NCBI RefSeq assembly: GCF_000521805.1
Contig: NZ_JAMB01000007.1
Span: forward strand, 62,001-126,000
Origin: Marinomonas ushuaiensis DSM 15871
GTDB taxonomy: Bacteria > Pseudomonadota > Gammaproteobacteria > Pseudomonadales > Marinomonadaceae
Direction of reading: 5' to 3'
Length of the DNA: 64,000 bases
Shown: positions 20,078-30,080 of the stretch, in pieces
How positions within the stretch are numbered: the first letter of the stretch is position 1
How the letters are laid out: each line of letters begins with the position of its first letter
Program-made: the position numbers and the translations under genes
The notes under the pieces: generated by a model
Seen by the model: the letters and a program-made list of their open reading frames with translations, nothing else
Told to the model about the DNA's origin: nothing
Databases searched by the model: none

Positions 20078-21475
20078 CTAGAGCATTTTTAGTTCGTGGA
20101 ATGCATCGATAGCTGCCAATCTTGCTGGCTTGTAATCAATGATAGGCTCTGGGTAATTGCATCGTTTTCTTTGTTCTGAGCTTGGACTATGTATGGACTT
20201 CGCATCTAACTCAGCCAGTTCAGGTACGAATCGGCGAATAAAATCCCCTGCTTTATCGTATGTTTCAGATTGTCTGGTTGGGTTAAAAACTCGAAAGTAT
20301 GGTGCGGCATCGCAACCTGTCGATGCACTCCATTGCCAACCGCCATTGTTGGCTGCAAATTCACCATCAATTAACTTACTCATAAAATACGCCTCGCCTT
20401 TTCGCCAATCAGAAAAAAGCAACTTGGTAAAGAAGCTCGCCGTGATCATTCTAAGGCGATTATGCATCCAACCGGTTTGATTGAGTTGTCTCATAGCTGC
20501 ATCAACAATCGGGAAGCCTGTTCTCCCTTCACACCAAGCATGAAATTCGTCCTGATTATTACGCCAGCGCAATAAATTAGTATTCGGTTTGAATGGTTGA
20601 TTCATTGATAATGAAGGGAAATGCTCCATCAGTTGTCGATAAAAGTCACGCCATGCTAATTCTTTTAGCCAAATGCTGTCTTGCCAATTTCTTTCTTTTT
20701 GGTCACAAGTGTAAATAATAGCTTCCAAGCATTGTCTTGGTCCTAATGAACCTAATGCAAGATAAGGGGAAATCGTGCTGGTGGCTGGCTGTATTGGGTA
20801 GTCTCTGCCTGTTTGATAGTGACGTTCTTTATGGTGACAGAATTGCCAAAGACGCTGTTTGGCTGTGTCTTGGTCTGCAGGCCATAAATCTTCCCTAAAA
20901 GGCTTACTCCAATCTAAATTAAGCAAGATTGGATCAATGGGCTCTGCTTGTGGTTCAGGTGCTGGTAACGGCGTTAGTTCCTGTTGAGCGAGTAATGTTA
21001 CCCAGCGTTTAAAGAAAGGCGTAAAGACTTTAAAAGGCGTGCCTTGTTGACTTAGGACGGCTTGAGGAACGATCAAGTCAGCATGTTCAATATGCACATC
21101 AATATTATGATGTTTTAATGCTATAGAGACCGATCGGTCTCTTTGTTGTTCGTGTATGGGTAAATCACGGTTGAACCAGAAATGTTTAATGTCGTGCTTT
21201 AAACAGAAAGCGGTTATCTCATTCGGTAATTCTGAAAAACAGTTCGCGTGAATAAGGTGTAACGGAATACCAAGCGCAGCTAAGCTATTAGCAAGGGCTT
21301 GAATCAACCCTGCCCGCAAACCTGTTTTTGCATCTGATTCATTATGCTCAGTCCATTGCTGCGGTGTTACTGCGACCACCACAGCGACTTTCCCTTGTTG
21401 GGATGCATGGTAAAGAGCAGGATTATCTAAGGCGCGAAGATCATTTCTTAGCCATACAAGATGTTCTATTTGCAT
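20078..21475 (-). CDS. phrB: Deoxyribodipyrimidine photolyase
   Basis: Blue-light-driven repair of cyclobutane pyrimidine dimers. 465 residues, close to the 472 of Escherichia coli PhrB (class I). The N-terminal antenna domain begins HLVWLRNDLRALDNPAL. The FAD domain shows TGFPIVDAAMRQL, MHNRLRM, and NGGWQWSASTGCDAAPYFR..FNP, the last including the tryptophan-rich electron pathway. It follows the DUF523/DUF1722 gene by only 14 bases, so both are one operon, divergent from the MerR-type regulator. Light control is inferred from that regulator. Confidence 0.95.
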   Translation of the reverse strand: MQIEHLVWLRNDLRALDNPALYHASQQGKVAVVVAVTPQQWTEHNESDAKTGLRAGLIQALANSLAALGIPLHLIHANCFSELPNEITAFCLKHDIKHFWFNRDLPIHEQQRDRSVSIALKHHNIDVHIEHADLIVPQAVLSQQGTPFKVFTPFFKRWVTLLAQQELTPLPAPEPQAEPIDPILLNLDWSKPFREDLWPADQDTAKQRLWQFCHHKERHYQTGRDYPIQPATSTISPYLALGSLGPRQCLEAIIYTCDQKERNWQDSIWLKELAWRDFYRQLMEHFPSLSMNQPFKPNTNLLRWRNNQDEFHAWCEGRTGFPIVDAAMRQLNQTGWMHNRLRMITASFFTKLLFSDWRKGEAYFMSKLIDGEFAANNGGWQWSASTGCDAAPYFRVFNPTRQSETYDKAGDFIRRFVPELAELDAKSIHSPSSEQRKRCNYPEPIIDYKPARLAAIDAFHELKML

Positions 21476-21489
21476 TGGATTTTTGAGTC

Positions 21490-22467
21490 CTAAACTGTGT
21501 TACGAATACCTAATGGCGTTGGATACGGAGTAAAATAACTTTGCTCATTAATGTATTCACTGCCGTAATGTTTTAAATAGTGTTGTAGTAACGTCATTGG
21601 TGTGGCGAGATTCACCTCGCCGCGACGATATTGTTCGACCACATTGATAATATCTTTTCGTACTGAAACATCGACCGCATGTTTTAGGTAGCCAATCAAA
21701 TGCATTAAGACATTGCAGTGGTTTTTACGTTGTGCTGGTTTGGACAATGTCGTCATTAATATTTCAAAGTATGCGTCTCTTAATTCACCTATTGGTCTTG
21801 GATCATTACCAGAAAGCAAGCGGCCAAGCTGACGGTATACTGGTTGAGAGTGTGCCATCACCATGTATTTGTAGCGGCTATGGAACGCAATCAGGTCTTT
21901 CATTTTTATTGATTCACCAACACTGTGACGAAAATCATTATGCGTGAAAACTCTCAGCAAGAAATTTTCTCTCAGTTTTGGGTCATTTAAGCGACCATCT
22001 TCTTCGATTGGCAATAACGGATAGCGTCGCTGTAATTCTTTGGTGAATAAGCCTGCACTTCTTTGCATGTGAGGGTGTCCGTTTTCCTGGTACACCTTAA
22101 TTCTTTCTAATCCGCAGCTTGGTGAGTTTTTCATAACAATGTAGCCATCAAGGTGAGAAAGTTTTTTTAAGTAAGTATCAGATGCAGACATGAAAACGTC
22201 AGAGACATTTTTGTCTGTTTGTTTTGTGAAGACCATTCTTGGATCAGTCGGATCGCCTTCTAAGCGTAAGGTTGGGCGAGGGGTGCCAAATCCAGCGGCC
22301 ACTTCTGGGCAGAATTTTTGATAGTCAAAATAGTCAGTCAATACCTTGTCGCAATAGTCTGAATGGCTGTGTCCACCATTAAAGCGAACGTTTTCGCCTA
22401 GCAAACACGCGCTGATTCCAACTGGGATTTTTTGTTCTAGCTGATCTGGTGTATGAAATAATGGCAT
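21490..22467 (-). CDS. DUF523-DUF1722 (YbgA-like) protein
   Basis: 325 residues from ATG 22467 (MPLFHTPDQLEQKIPVGISACLLGENVRF); GGAGA lies seven bases upstream, so a longer start seven codons earlier is rejected. The N-terminal half is DUF523 (PVGISACLLGENVRFNGGH, CPEVAAGFGTPRPT, KNSPSCGLERIKVY) with a cysteine cluster. The C-terminal half is DUF1722/YbgA (FHSRYKYMVMAHSQ..YRQLGRLL). The family is commonly beside photolyase genes; a role in tRNA thiolation or photoprotection has been suggested for relatives, but none is certain here. Confidence 0.88.
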   Translation of the reverse strand: MPLFHTPDQLEQKIPVGISACLLGENVRFNGGHSHSDYCDKVLTDYFDYQKFCPEVAAGFGTPRPTLRLEGDPTDPRMVFTKQTDKNVSDVFMSASDTYLKKLSHLDGYIVMKNSPSCGLERIKVYQENGHPHMQRSAGLFTKELQRRYPLLPIEEDGRLNDPKLRENFLLRVFTHNDFRHSVGESIKMKDLIAFHSRYKYMVMAHSQPVYRQLGRLLSGNDPRPIGELRDAYFEILMTTLSKPAQRKNHCNVLMHLIGYLKHAVDVSVRKDIINVVEQYRRGEVNLATPMTLLQHYLKHYGSEYINEQSYFTPYPTPLGIRNTV

Positions 22468-22575
22468 TTTCTCTTCTCCAAAAAACAAGTTGCTGACTAC
22501 AAAAGTTAGACCGTTGAACGATGATGCTTTTTACTGGGCTTTTGATGGTTCTGATTTTTCTGTTCTGATTAACTT

Positions 22576-22660
22576 CTTATACAATATATAAAGTTGTACA
22601 ATAAAAGCAAGTAACTTATACAAAAATATATTTGTATAAGTTTTGTCTGTTTTATAAGTT
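22576..22660. promoter_or_regulatory. Operator array in the divergent litR-like / DUF523-phr promoter
   Basis: The 259-base divergent region holds repeated CTTATACAA / TTGTATAAG words: CTTATACAA at 22576-22584, the palindrome TTGTACAA at 22594-22601, a perfect 12-base inverted repeat AACTTATACAAA / TTTGTATAAGTT (22613-22624 and 22631-22642), and the half-site TTATAAGTT at 22652-22660. TATACA words double as possible -10 elements. MerR proteins of the LitR/CarH class bind such TGTATA-type sites overlapping promoters; the assignment to the adjacent regulator is inferred. Confidence 0.65.
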
Positions 22661-22726
22661 TAGGTCACAATGTGTTGATTGTGTGAATTTAGGCTTTTTT
22701 TAAATCGTGATTTATTGGAAATCAAT

Positions 22727-23659
22727 ATGAGTCAGTTAAACCAGAATAAAGAAACAGTTAGTTTAGAAACGTTAGATCTATTAGATGAAGCGCTTGTCTT
22801 AGACAGTTCATCTTATTTTCCTATTCGAGAGCTATCTTTAAAAACTGGTGTTAACTCGGTTACCTTGCGTGCTTGGGAACGTCGTTATGGTTTGTTGAAG
22901 CCAAAACGAACCAACAAAGGACATCGTCTTTATGATCAAGGTGATGTGCAGCGAGTAGAAGGAATATTACGTTGGATTCAGCAAGGTGTTGCGGTCAGTA
23001 AGGTTCGTGCTTTGTTGGATCAAGGCGTCGCTTTTGATGGCGTCGCGCCATCTAATGAATGGTTGGAATGGCAAGTGTCTTTAGTAAAAGCTTCACAAGC
23101 ATTCCAAGAAGAAAAGATAGAGCAGCTGTATCAGCAAATTTTTTCCCAGTATCCTGCGGACATTGCAGTACGTGATTGGTTGCTACCGAGTTTTGAACAA
23201 TTAGGGAAAGGTGCGTCATTAGCATTTTGTGAGTCAGTTGTGTTGTCATGTTTGGTTGCGCGAACGAACAGTCTAAAATCTCAACAAAAGCATTCTTCTA
23301 ACGTTTTGATTGCTGGATTGATGTCTCAACGAGCGCTTTGGTGTTATATGGCGGCGGCTATTTTGCTAGACAAAGGGATATCCTGTCGAGTGGTGCCAAA
23401 TGCTCAACAAAGTGATGACTGGTCAGCTCTTGTGACGGGTATTAATGTAGAGTCAGTGCTGGTATTTTGCGAAAACGAATTGGCATCGAAAGCGGCTGAT
23501 TTAATATCGCAAATGCAGCAATGGAATAAACCTGTTATTGCAGTGGGTGCCGGTTTTTGGTTGGCCGCTTATGAACTGAATATAACAACCCAAAGTCAGG
23601 TTAAAGTGTATTCAGAAGCGTTGGAAGGTGTGTCAGCGTTTATAAAGTTCAACTTGTAA
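22727..23659 (+). CDS. LitR/CarH-like MerR-family regulator
   Basis: 310 residues from ATG 22727 (MSQLNQNKETV), with TTGGAAA upstream; a longer frame from 22679 lacks support. A MerR-type winged helix covers about 32-95 (FPIRELSLKTGVNSVTLRAWERRYGLLKPKRT, then GHRLYDQGDVQRV). A helical segment and a Rossmann-like C-terminal half resemble the cobalamin-binding part of LitR/CarH photoreceptors. The usual W-x9-EH signature is not seen: the matching helix reads LGKGASLAFCESVVLSCLV. It is therefore probably not a B12 photosensor itself, like the B12-independent homologues known from Pseudomonas. It faces the DUF523-phr operon across a repeat-rich promoter. Confidence 0.82.
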   Translation: MSQLNQNKETVSLETLDLLDEALVLDSSSYFPIRELSLKTGVNSVTLRAWERRYGLLKPKRTNKGHRLYDQGDVQRVEGILRWIQQGVAVSKVRALLDQGVAFDGVAPSNEWLEWQVSLVKASQAFQEEKIEQLYQQIFSQYPADIAVRDWLLPSFEQLGKGASLAFCESVVLSCLVARTNSLKSQQKHSSNVLIAGLMSQRALWCYMAAAILLDKGISCRVVPNAQQSDDWSALVTGINVESVLVFCENELASKAADLISQMQQWNKPVIAVGAGFWLAAYELNITTQSQVKVYSEALEGVSAFIKFNL

Positions 23660-23752
23660 AATAAAAAAACTATCAGATATATATCTATAATATATTTTGA
23701 TTATAGTCTCATATCCTCTAATATCTTTATTAAATTAAACGAGGAAATCCAA

Positions 23753-23992
23753 ATGACTAAGACTATTACTTTTGCCATCATGCACTTTTCTATTGCGTTT
23801 TCTGTTGCTTACTTAATTACAGGCAGCATCATTGTCGGTGGTTTAGTTGCCGTTGTTGAGCCCGCAATTAATACGGTTGCTTACTATTTCCACGAAATTT
23901 TTTGGAATAAATTACAGCAATCAGATGCTGAAGCGGCTATAACAAAAACTTTTCAATCGGCAGGCGAGAGTTACGCACTAAGATCTATGTAA
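23753..23992 (+). CDS. DUF2061 small membrane protein
   Basis: 79 residues. Two hydrophobic helices (about 5-22 and 25-45) are followed by YYFHEIFWNKL, a motif typical of DUF2061 proteins. A good ribosome-binding site (GAGGAAA) precedes the ATG. It lies 93 bases after the MerR-type regulator on the same strand and may belong to the same light-associated group. Its function is unknown. The palindrome AGATATATATCT at 23675-23686 is in the gap. Confidence 0.75.
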   Translation: MTKTITFAIMHFSIAFSVAYLITGSIIVGGLVAVVEPAINTVAYYFHEIFWNKLQQSDAEAAITKTFQSAGESYALRSM

Positions 23993-24057
23993 TTTTGTCG
24001 TTATCGTTTTTACGATAGTGAGAGGATCAAGGTGAATGGTTATAGTCTTCGAAGAAA

Positions 24058-24082
24058 CCCACTAACGCATGGCGTTAGTGGG
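24058..24082 (-). terminator. Terminator of the sodium symporter gene
   Basis: A perfect 11-base stem CCCACTAACGC / GCGTTAGTGGG with a 3-base loop. On the minus strand it is followed by TTTCTT, consistent with ending the gene at 24102. Confidence 0.7.
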
Positions 24083-24101
24083 TGAGGGTAACTATTCAGA
24101 A

Positions 24102-25460
24102 TTACGACATTGGGAAAAGTAAGAAGTATAGAACAACAGCAACGGCAATCGGCGCTGTAAACTTCATTGATATATTCCATAGCTTGTAAATAGAACCAGA
24201 CAACTGCAATTCATCTTGTGCGAACTTGTCTTTTACAACCCAGCCTGCGAATAAAGCAATCAAGATGCCGCCTAATGGCAACATGATGTTGGCTGTGATG
24301 TAGTCTAAGAAATCAAACGTATTTTTGCCGAAGAAGGTTACATCAGACAAGAAGTTGAATGAACCTAGGCAAGCAATACCTAAAGCCCAAACGACAGCAC
24401 CTAATGTGATTGATGCTGTGATGCGCTTCATTTTGAATTTTTCGATCAAAAACGCAACGGTTGGCTCTAACAACGAAATGGCAGATGTCCATGCAGCAAC
24501 ACCGACAAGGATGAAGAATAAAGATCCGAACAATTGACCAAATGGCATTTGACCGAAAGCAACAGGCAAAGAAATGAACATCAAGCCTGGACCTGCACCT
24601 GGGTTCAATCCGTTTGAGAAGATGATTGGGAAAATAGCCAAACCAGCCACCAAGGCAACCAGTGTGTCTAATGCACCGATTGTTAATACGGTTTTACCAA
24701 TAGACGCTTTCTTCGTCATGTAGGAACCGTATGCCATGATGGTTCCCATACCTAATGACAAGGTAAAGAAAGAGTGGCCTAGAGCGACAAGTGCGACATT
24801 CCAAGTTAGAGCATCGAAATCAACGTGGAACATGAAGTCCCAACCTTGTGCGAAACCATCAGTAGACATGGCGTAACCAAGCAAGATCAGCAGCAAGACA
24901 AATAATGCTGGCATCATGATGCGAGTCGCTGTTTCGATACCTTTATTGATACCGCCAGCCACAACAGCAATAGTCATAATGCTGAAAAGCGTATGCCAGC
25001 CTAATAGTGTTTTTGCATCGCCCAATAGTGCGCCAAACGAATCTCCAGCTTGTTCAGCGCTTACGCCCAACATTTCGCCAGTTAGCATGATTTTAATGTA
25101 ATGAAGAACCCAGCCACCAACAACAGAATAGAAAGAGAAAATTAGAACGCCTGAAAGCATTCCCATAACACCAATCCAACCCCAAGCTTTAGAGGCGTCA
25201 GACTCTTCTGCGATATCTGTTAATGCATTAATAGGGTTTTTTCGAGCACGGCGACCAATAAGGACTTCTGCCATCATAATTGGAATACCGACAAGTAAAA
25301 TACATGCCAAGTAAACCAATACAAATGCGCCACCACCATTCTCGCCAGTAATGTAAGGAAATTTCCAGATATTACCTAAACCGACAGCAGAACCTGTTGC
25401 TGCCAAAATGAATATCCAGCGGCTCGCCCACGAACCGTGAACAGATGTTTTATTTGTCAT
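24102..25460 (-). CDS. Neurotransmitter:sodium symporter family transporter
   Basis: 452 residues and about eleven membrane helices, a bacterial LeuT/TnaT/MhsT-type sodium-dependent amino-acid transporter. The helix 1 signature is present: ATGSAVGLGNIWKFPYI..ENGGGAF, holding the sodium- and substrate-site residues. The start is put at ATG 25460 because AGAG lies six bases before it and directly against the alternative ATG 25466. The substrate is unknown. Between an osmoprotectant gene set on either side, uptake of an osmolyte or amino acid is plausible but unproven. Confidence 0.9.
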   Translation of the reverse strand: MTNKTSVHGSWASRWIFILAATGSAVGLGNIWKFPYITGENGGGAFVLVYLACILLVGIPIMMAEVLIGRRARKNPINALTDIAEESDASKAWGWIGVMGMLSGVLIFSFYSVVGGWVLHYIKIMLTGEMLGVSAEQAGDSFGALLGDAKTLLGWHTLFSIMTIAVVAGGINKGIETATRIMMPALFVLLLILLGYAMSTDGFAQGWDFMFHVDFDALTWNVALVALGHSFFTLSLGMGTIMAYGSYMTKKASIGKTVLTIGALDTLVALVAGLAIFPIIFSNGLNPGAGPGLMFISLPVAFGQMPFGQLFGSLFFILVGVAAWTSAISLLEPTVAFLIEKFKMKRITASITLGAVVWALGIACLGSFNFLSDVTFFGKNTFDFLDYITANIMLPLGGILIALFAGWVVKDKFAQDELQLSGSIYKLWNISMKFTAPIAVAVVLYFLLFPMS

Positions 25461-25776
25461 AGTCATCTCTAAATTATTGAAAACGAATAGTTATTAGAAG
25501 CAAAAAATATACAGCGATCGAAGTCATTTCATGGCAATAATTGCGCCTTTCAGAACGCAAAAACGCATGGGTATTCTTTTTATTAAGCAGAAAGCATTAA
25601 CAAAAATAAGCAAAACTTCGAATAGGGGCAGGATTTTCCGAATTTCGTCGCTTATATGCAACAAAAAAAGGCATTTTAGGCGAAATTGTTCTCATCGTGT
25701 TTTTTTATGAGGGCTGTATTACATCTTGTGAATAGTGAATATAAAACCTAAAAGGTTAGAGTTCTAAATAAATATA

Positions 25777-25804
25777 TGGACATAAAAATACTTTCGGATA
25801 TAAT
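25777..25804 (+). promoter_or_regulatory. Predicted sigma-70-type promoter of ectABC
   Basis: TGGACA (25777-25782) and TATAAT (25799-25804) are separated by 16 bases, leaving a leader of about 130 bases before ectA. The leader contains the inverted repeat AATGGT-AATA-ACCATT (25844-25859). The rest of the 25461-25942 gap is AT-rich and shows no gene. Confidence 0.5.
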
Positions 25805-25942
25805 GTTTAGACATCAAATCATATTGTCTATTTTGATAAAGCCAATGGTAATAACCATTTGAAATGGCATTTTTTGATTATTTTTGAGTAATAAAACTGA
25901 TTTCGATAAATATTAATACTTTGTTTTCTAATGGGTATAAGC

Positions 25943-26446
25943 ATGAGTGCAGAAAAAATCACCTTTAATAAACCTAGTTCAATCGATGGAATGGCGGTGC
26001 ACCAGTTGGTGGCGTCTTGTCCTCCTTTAGATACGAACTCTGTTTACTGTAATCTCCTTCAAGCCAGCCATTTTGATGAAACATCCATTGCTGCCAGTTT
26101 AGAAGACGGTGAGTTAGTTGGTTTTGTGTCTGGTTATATCCTTCCAAATAAAGTGGATACCTTATTCGTTTGGCAGGTCGCGGTGAGTGAAAAAGCTCGC
26201 GGTCAAGGCTTAGCCAAAAAAATGGTGTCTCAGCTTCTTGAACGATCTATTTGTTCAAATGTGCACTATATCGAAACCAGCATTACACAATCCAATCAAG
26301 GTTCTTGGGCCTTGTTTAGAAGCCTTGCCGAGCAGCTTGGCACCTCTTTAGAAGAGTCGATAATGTTTGATAAACAGCAGCACTTTCAAAACAAGCATGA
26401 CACAGAGTTTCTTGTTCGAATCGGCCCTTTCTCAGTGAACAGCTGA
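25943..26446 (+). CDS. ectA: L-2,4-diaminobutyrate acetyltransferase
   Basis: GNAT enzyme that acetylates diaminobutyrate with acetyl-CoA, second step of ectoine synthesis. 167 residues from ATG 25943 (MSAEKITFNKPSSIDGMAVHQLV); the upstream ATG 25931 has no ribosome-binding site. The acetyl-CoA loop is in VAVSEKARGQGLAKKMV, and the N-terminal FVSGYILP strand is typical. First gene of ectABC. Confidence 0.95.
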   Translation: MSAEKITFNKPSSIDGMAVHQLVASCPPLDTNSVYCNLLQASHFDETSIAASLEDGELVGFVSGYILPNKVDTLFVWQVAVSEKARGQGLAKKMVSQLLERSICSNVHYIETSITQSNQGSWALFRSLAEQLGTSLEESIMFDKQQHFQNKHDTEFLVRIGPFSVNS

Positions 26447-27832
<1,386 letters not shown>

Positions 27833-27864
27833 ATAAGAACTTTAAGACAAAGTAAGGAGCATTT

Positions 27865-28254
27865 ATGTTTGCACGTGATTTAGCAGAATGTGAAAAAACA
27901 GAGCGCCGTGTTGTATCGCCTGACGGTAACTGGGAAAGTACACGCCTTTTATTGAAAGAAGACAATATGGGTTTTTCTTTTCATATTACGACAATCTATG
28001 AAGGCAAAGATTTCGATATGCATTATCAGAATCATCTTGAATCTGTGTACTGCATGTCAGGCGAAGGTGAAGTAGAAAGCCGAGAAACAGGTGAAAAACA
28101 CCAAATTAAACCTGGCGTTGTGTATGTTTTAGATAAGCATGATGCACATACGCTAAGAGCCTTTAAAGAGTTGAAATTAGCGTGCGTATTTAATCCGCCA
28201 ATTACGGGTAAAGAAGTACATAATTCAGAAGGTGCTTACGAGATTTTAGAATAA
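27865..28254 (+). CDS. ectC: L-ectoine synthase
   Basis: A cupin-fold metalloenzyme that cyclises N-acetyl-diaminobutyrate to ectoine. 129 residues, the normal length. Conserved: [24 protein letters not shown] split over the N terminus, the metal-ligand stretch [16 protein letters not shown], and [11 protein letters not shown] with its catalytic histidine. It ends in a terminator. No ectoine hydroxylase (ectD) follows. Confidence 0.97.
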   Translation: MFARDLAECEKTERRVVSPDGNWESTRLLLKEDNMGFSFHITTIYEGKDFDMHYQNHLESVYCMSGEGEVESRETGEKHQIKPGVVYVLDKHDAHTLRAFKELKLACVFNPPITGKEVHNSEGAYEILE

Positions 28255-28282
28255 ATCACGTACTTAATTATGGTCGAAAAAG

Positions 28283-28307
28283 ACGCTTCTTCATGAAGCG
28301 TTTTTTT
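28283..28307 (+). terminator. Rho-independent terminator of ectABC
   Basis: The hairpin ACGCTTC / GAAGCGT is followed by seven Ts, 30 bases after ectC. ask_ect beyond it thus likely has its own promoter in the ~200-base gap, or depends on read-through. Confidence 0.85.
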
Positions 28308-28509
28308 CAACCATTTTTCCTAGACCTATTTAAGTTGAGAATTATTTAAAATAGATCGCTATAACCTTAGTTAATGGCGGTTATGAGATGATTTGAATAC
28401 TTAAAAAGGTGATTAATGCTTAAAATTTCCGCAACCTTATGACAATATAGCGGCAGTTTTATGACTCTGGTTGAAGTTTGCTTTCAACCCCTAGTGAATT
28501 GGAAAAATA

Positions 28510-29952
28510 ATGGGACAACACACAGTTGAAAAAATTGGCGGCACGTCCATGAGTGACTACCGTTCAATTAGAGATAATATAATTTTTAAACCGACTCAAG
28601 CTGGTAATTTGTACCAACGTATTTTTGTTGTTTCAGCTTATGCAGGCATGACGGATAAATTACTAGAACACAAAAAAACGGGCGATGCGGGTGTTTTTGC
28701 TTTGTTCGCACAAGAGCGTAAGCAAAACAACTGGTTTGCCGCACTCACCGACGTGCGTAATGCCATGTTGGAAATTAACAATACCTTATTTGAAGCTGGC
28801 GAACTGCGAGATAAAGCCAATGCATTTTTAAATAGTCGCCTACAAGAAGCGCAAGAATGCTTAGAAGACTTACATCGCCTTTGTCAGCACGGACATTTTT
28901 CGATTAGCGAGCACCTCGCTACCGTACGAGAAATGCTGGCCAGTCTTGGTGAAGCGCATAGTGCATGGAATACCGCTCACCTTTTAGAGCGTGATGGCGT
29001 AAACGCTGTTTTTGTTGATTTGACAGGGTGGAATAGCCCAAGTCATATGTCGCTTGATGAACGAATTCTAGATGCATTTAAAGACATTGATTTAAGCAAA
29101 GAGCTACCAATTGCAACCGGTTATGCTCACAGTGAGACTGGCTTGATGTCGACGTTTGATCGTGGTTACAGCGAAATGACCTTTAGTCGTATCGCCGTGT
29201 TAACGGAATCTCGTGAAGCTGTGATTCATAAAGAATTCCACCTGAGCAGTGCTGACCCTCGTTTGGTTGGTGAAAGTAAGGCGGTACCAATTGGCCGAAC
29301 GAACTACGATGTGGCTGATCAATTAGCAAATCTTGGTATGGAAGCCATTCACCCGAAAGCCGCCAAAGGTTTGCGTCAAAGTGGTATCTCATTACGTGTG
29401 AAAAATACCTTTGAACCAGAGCATACAGGTACCTTGATTACTGGCGATTATGTGAGTGACGCGCCTTGTGTTGAGATCATTGCGGGTTGTCGAGGTGTTT
29501 TTGCGGTTGAACTGTTTGACCAAGATATGGCAGGTGAAATCGATAAATTTGATGTTGGTATTCTAAAAGTACTGAATCAGTTTAATGCTCATATTATTGC
29601 TAAAGATATTAATGCCAACACTATTACGCATTATTTAGCGATTAACTTAAAAACGTTGAAGCGTGTTATGAAAGTGTTACACGAAAGTTTCGGAGACGCT
29701 GAAATAACACAACGTAAAGTGGCTATTGTGTCTGCTATTGGTAGCGATATGAAAACAACAGGTATGCTTGCTAAAGCAGTTAAAGCAATTGCAGAACAAG
29801 GCGTTAACGTATTGGCTATGCACCAATCTATGCGTCAGGTTGATATGCAATTTGTTGTTGATGAAGAAGACTATGAAAAAGCTATTTGTAGTCTACATAA
29901 AGAGTTAGTAGAAGCACAAAACCATGGTAGAGCTATCTGTCTAGCATCTTAA
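28510..29952 (+). CDS. ask_ect: Ectoine-type aspartokinase
   Basis: Phosphorylates aspartate, supplying the aspartate semialdehyde route to ectoine. 480 residues. The kinase N terminus is VEKIGGTSMSDY and the DRGYSEMTFS..IA segment follows; two ACT domains fill about 345-475. The KIGGTSMSDYRSI variant and position after ectC match the specialised Ask_Ect group, which is less feedback-inhibited than housekeeping enzymes. It has its own bidirectional terminator. Confidence 0.93.
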   Translation: MGQHTVEKIGGTSMSDYRSIRDNIIFKPTQAGNLYQRIFVVSAYAGMTDKLLEHKKTGDAGVFALFAQERKQNNWFAALTDVRNAMLEINNTLFEAGELRDKANAFLNSRLQEAQECLEDLHRLCQHGHFSISEHLATVREMLASLGEAHSAWNTAHLLERDGVNAVFVDLTGWNSPSHMSLDERILDAFKDIDLSKELPIATGYAHSETGLMSTFDRGYSEMTFSRIAVLTESREAVIHKEFHLSSADPRLVGESKAVPIGRTNYDVADQLANLGMEAIHPKAAKGLRQSGISLRVKNTFEPEHTGTLITGDYVSDAPCVEIIAGCRGVFAVELFDQDMAGEIDKFDVGILKVLNQFNAHIIAKDINANTITHYLAINLKTLKRVMKVLHESFGDAEITQRKVAIVSAIGSDMKTTGMLAKAVKAIAEQGVNVLAMHQSMRQVDMQFVVDEEDYEKAICSLHKELVEAQNHGRAICLAS

Positions 29953-29995
29953 TTTGTTCTTGGGTTCATTTATCCTAAGTAGCATAATTCACAGT

Positions 29996-30035
29996 AAAAA
30001 GCCCCAAGTTGAAGTAATTCAACTTGGGGCTTTTT
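29996..30035. terminator. Bidirectional terminator between ask_ect and GGDEF-EAL gene
   Basis: An 18-base perfect stem (AAAAAGCCCCAAGTTGAA and its complement) with a GTAA loop lies between convergent genes. Confidence 0.92.
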
Positions 30036-30080
30036 GTTCGTTTTCTAAAAAATATTTTATCCTAATCTTAGCAAGATAAG

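Noticed and set aside
28469..28489. Small hairpin GGTTGAA / TTCAACC before ask_ect
   Set aside because: Seven base pairs without a T run or known regulatory class; expected by chance in a gap of this size.
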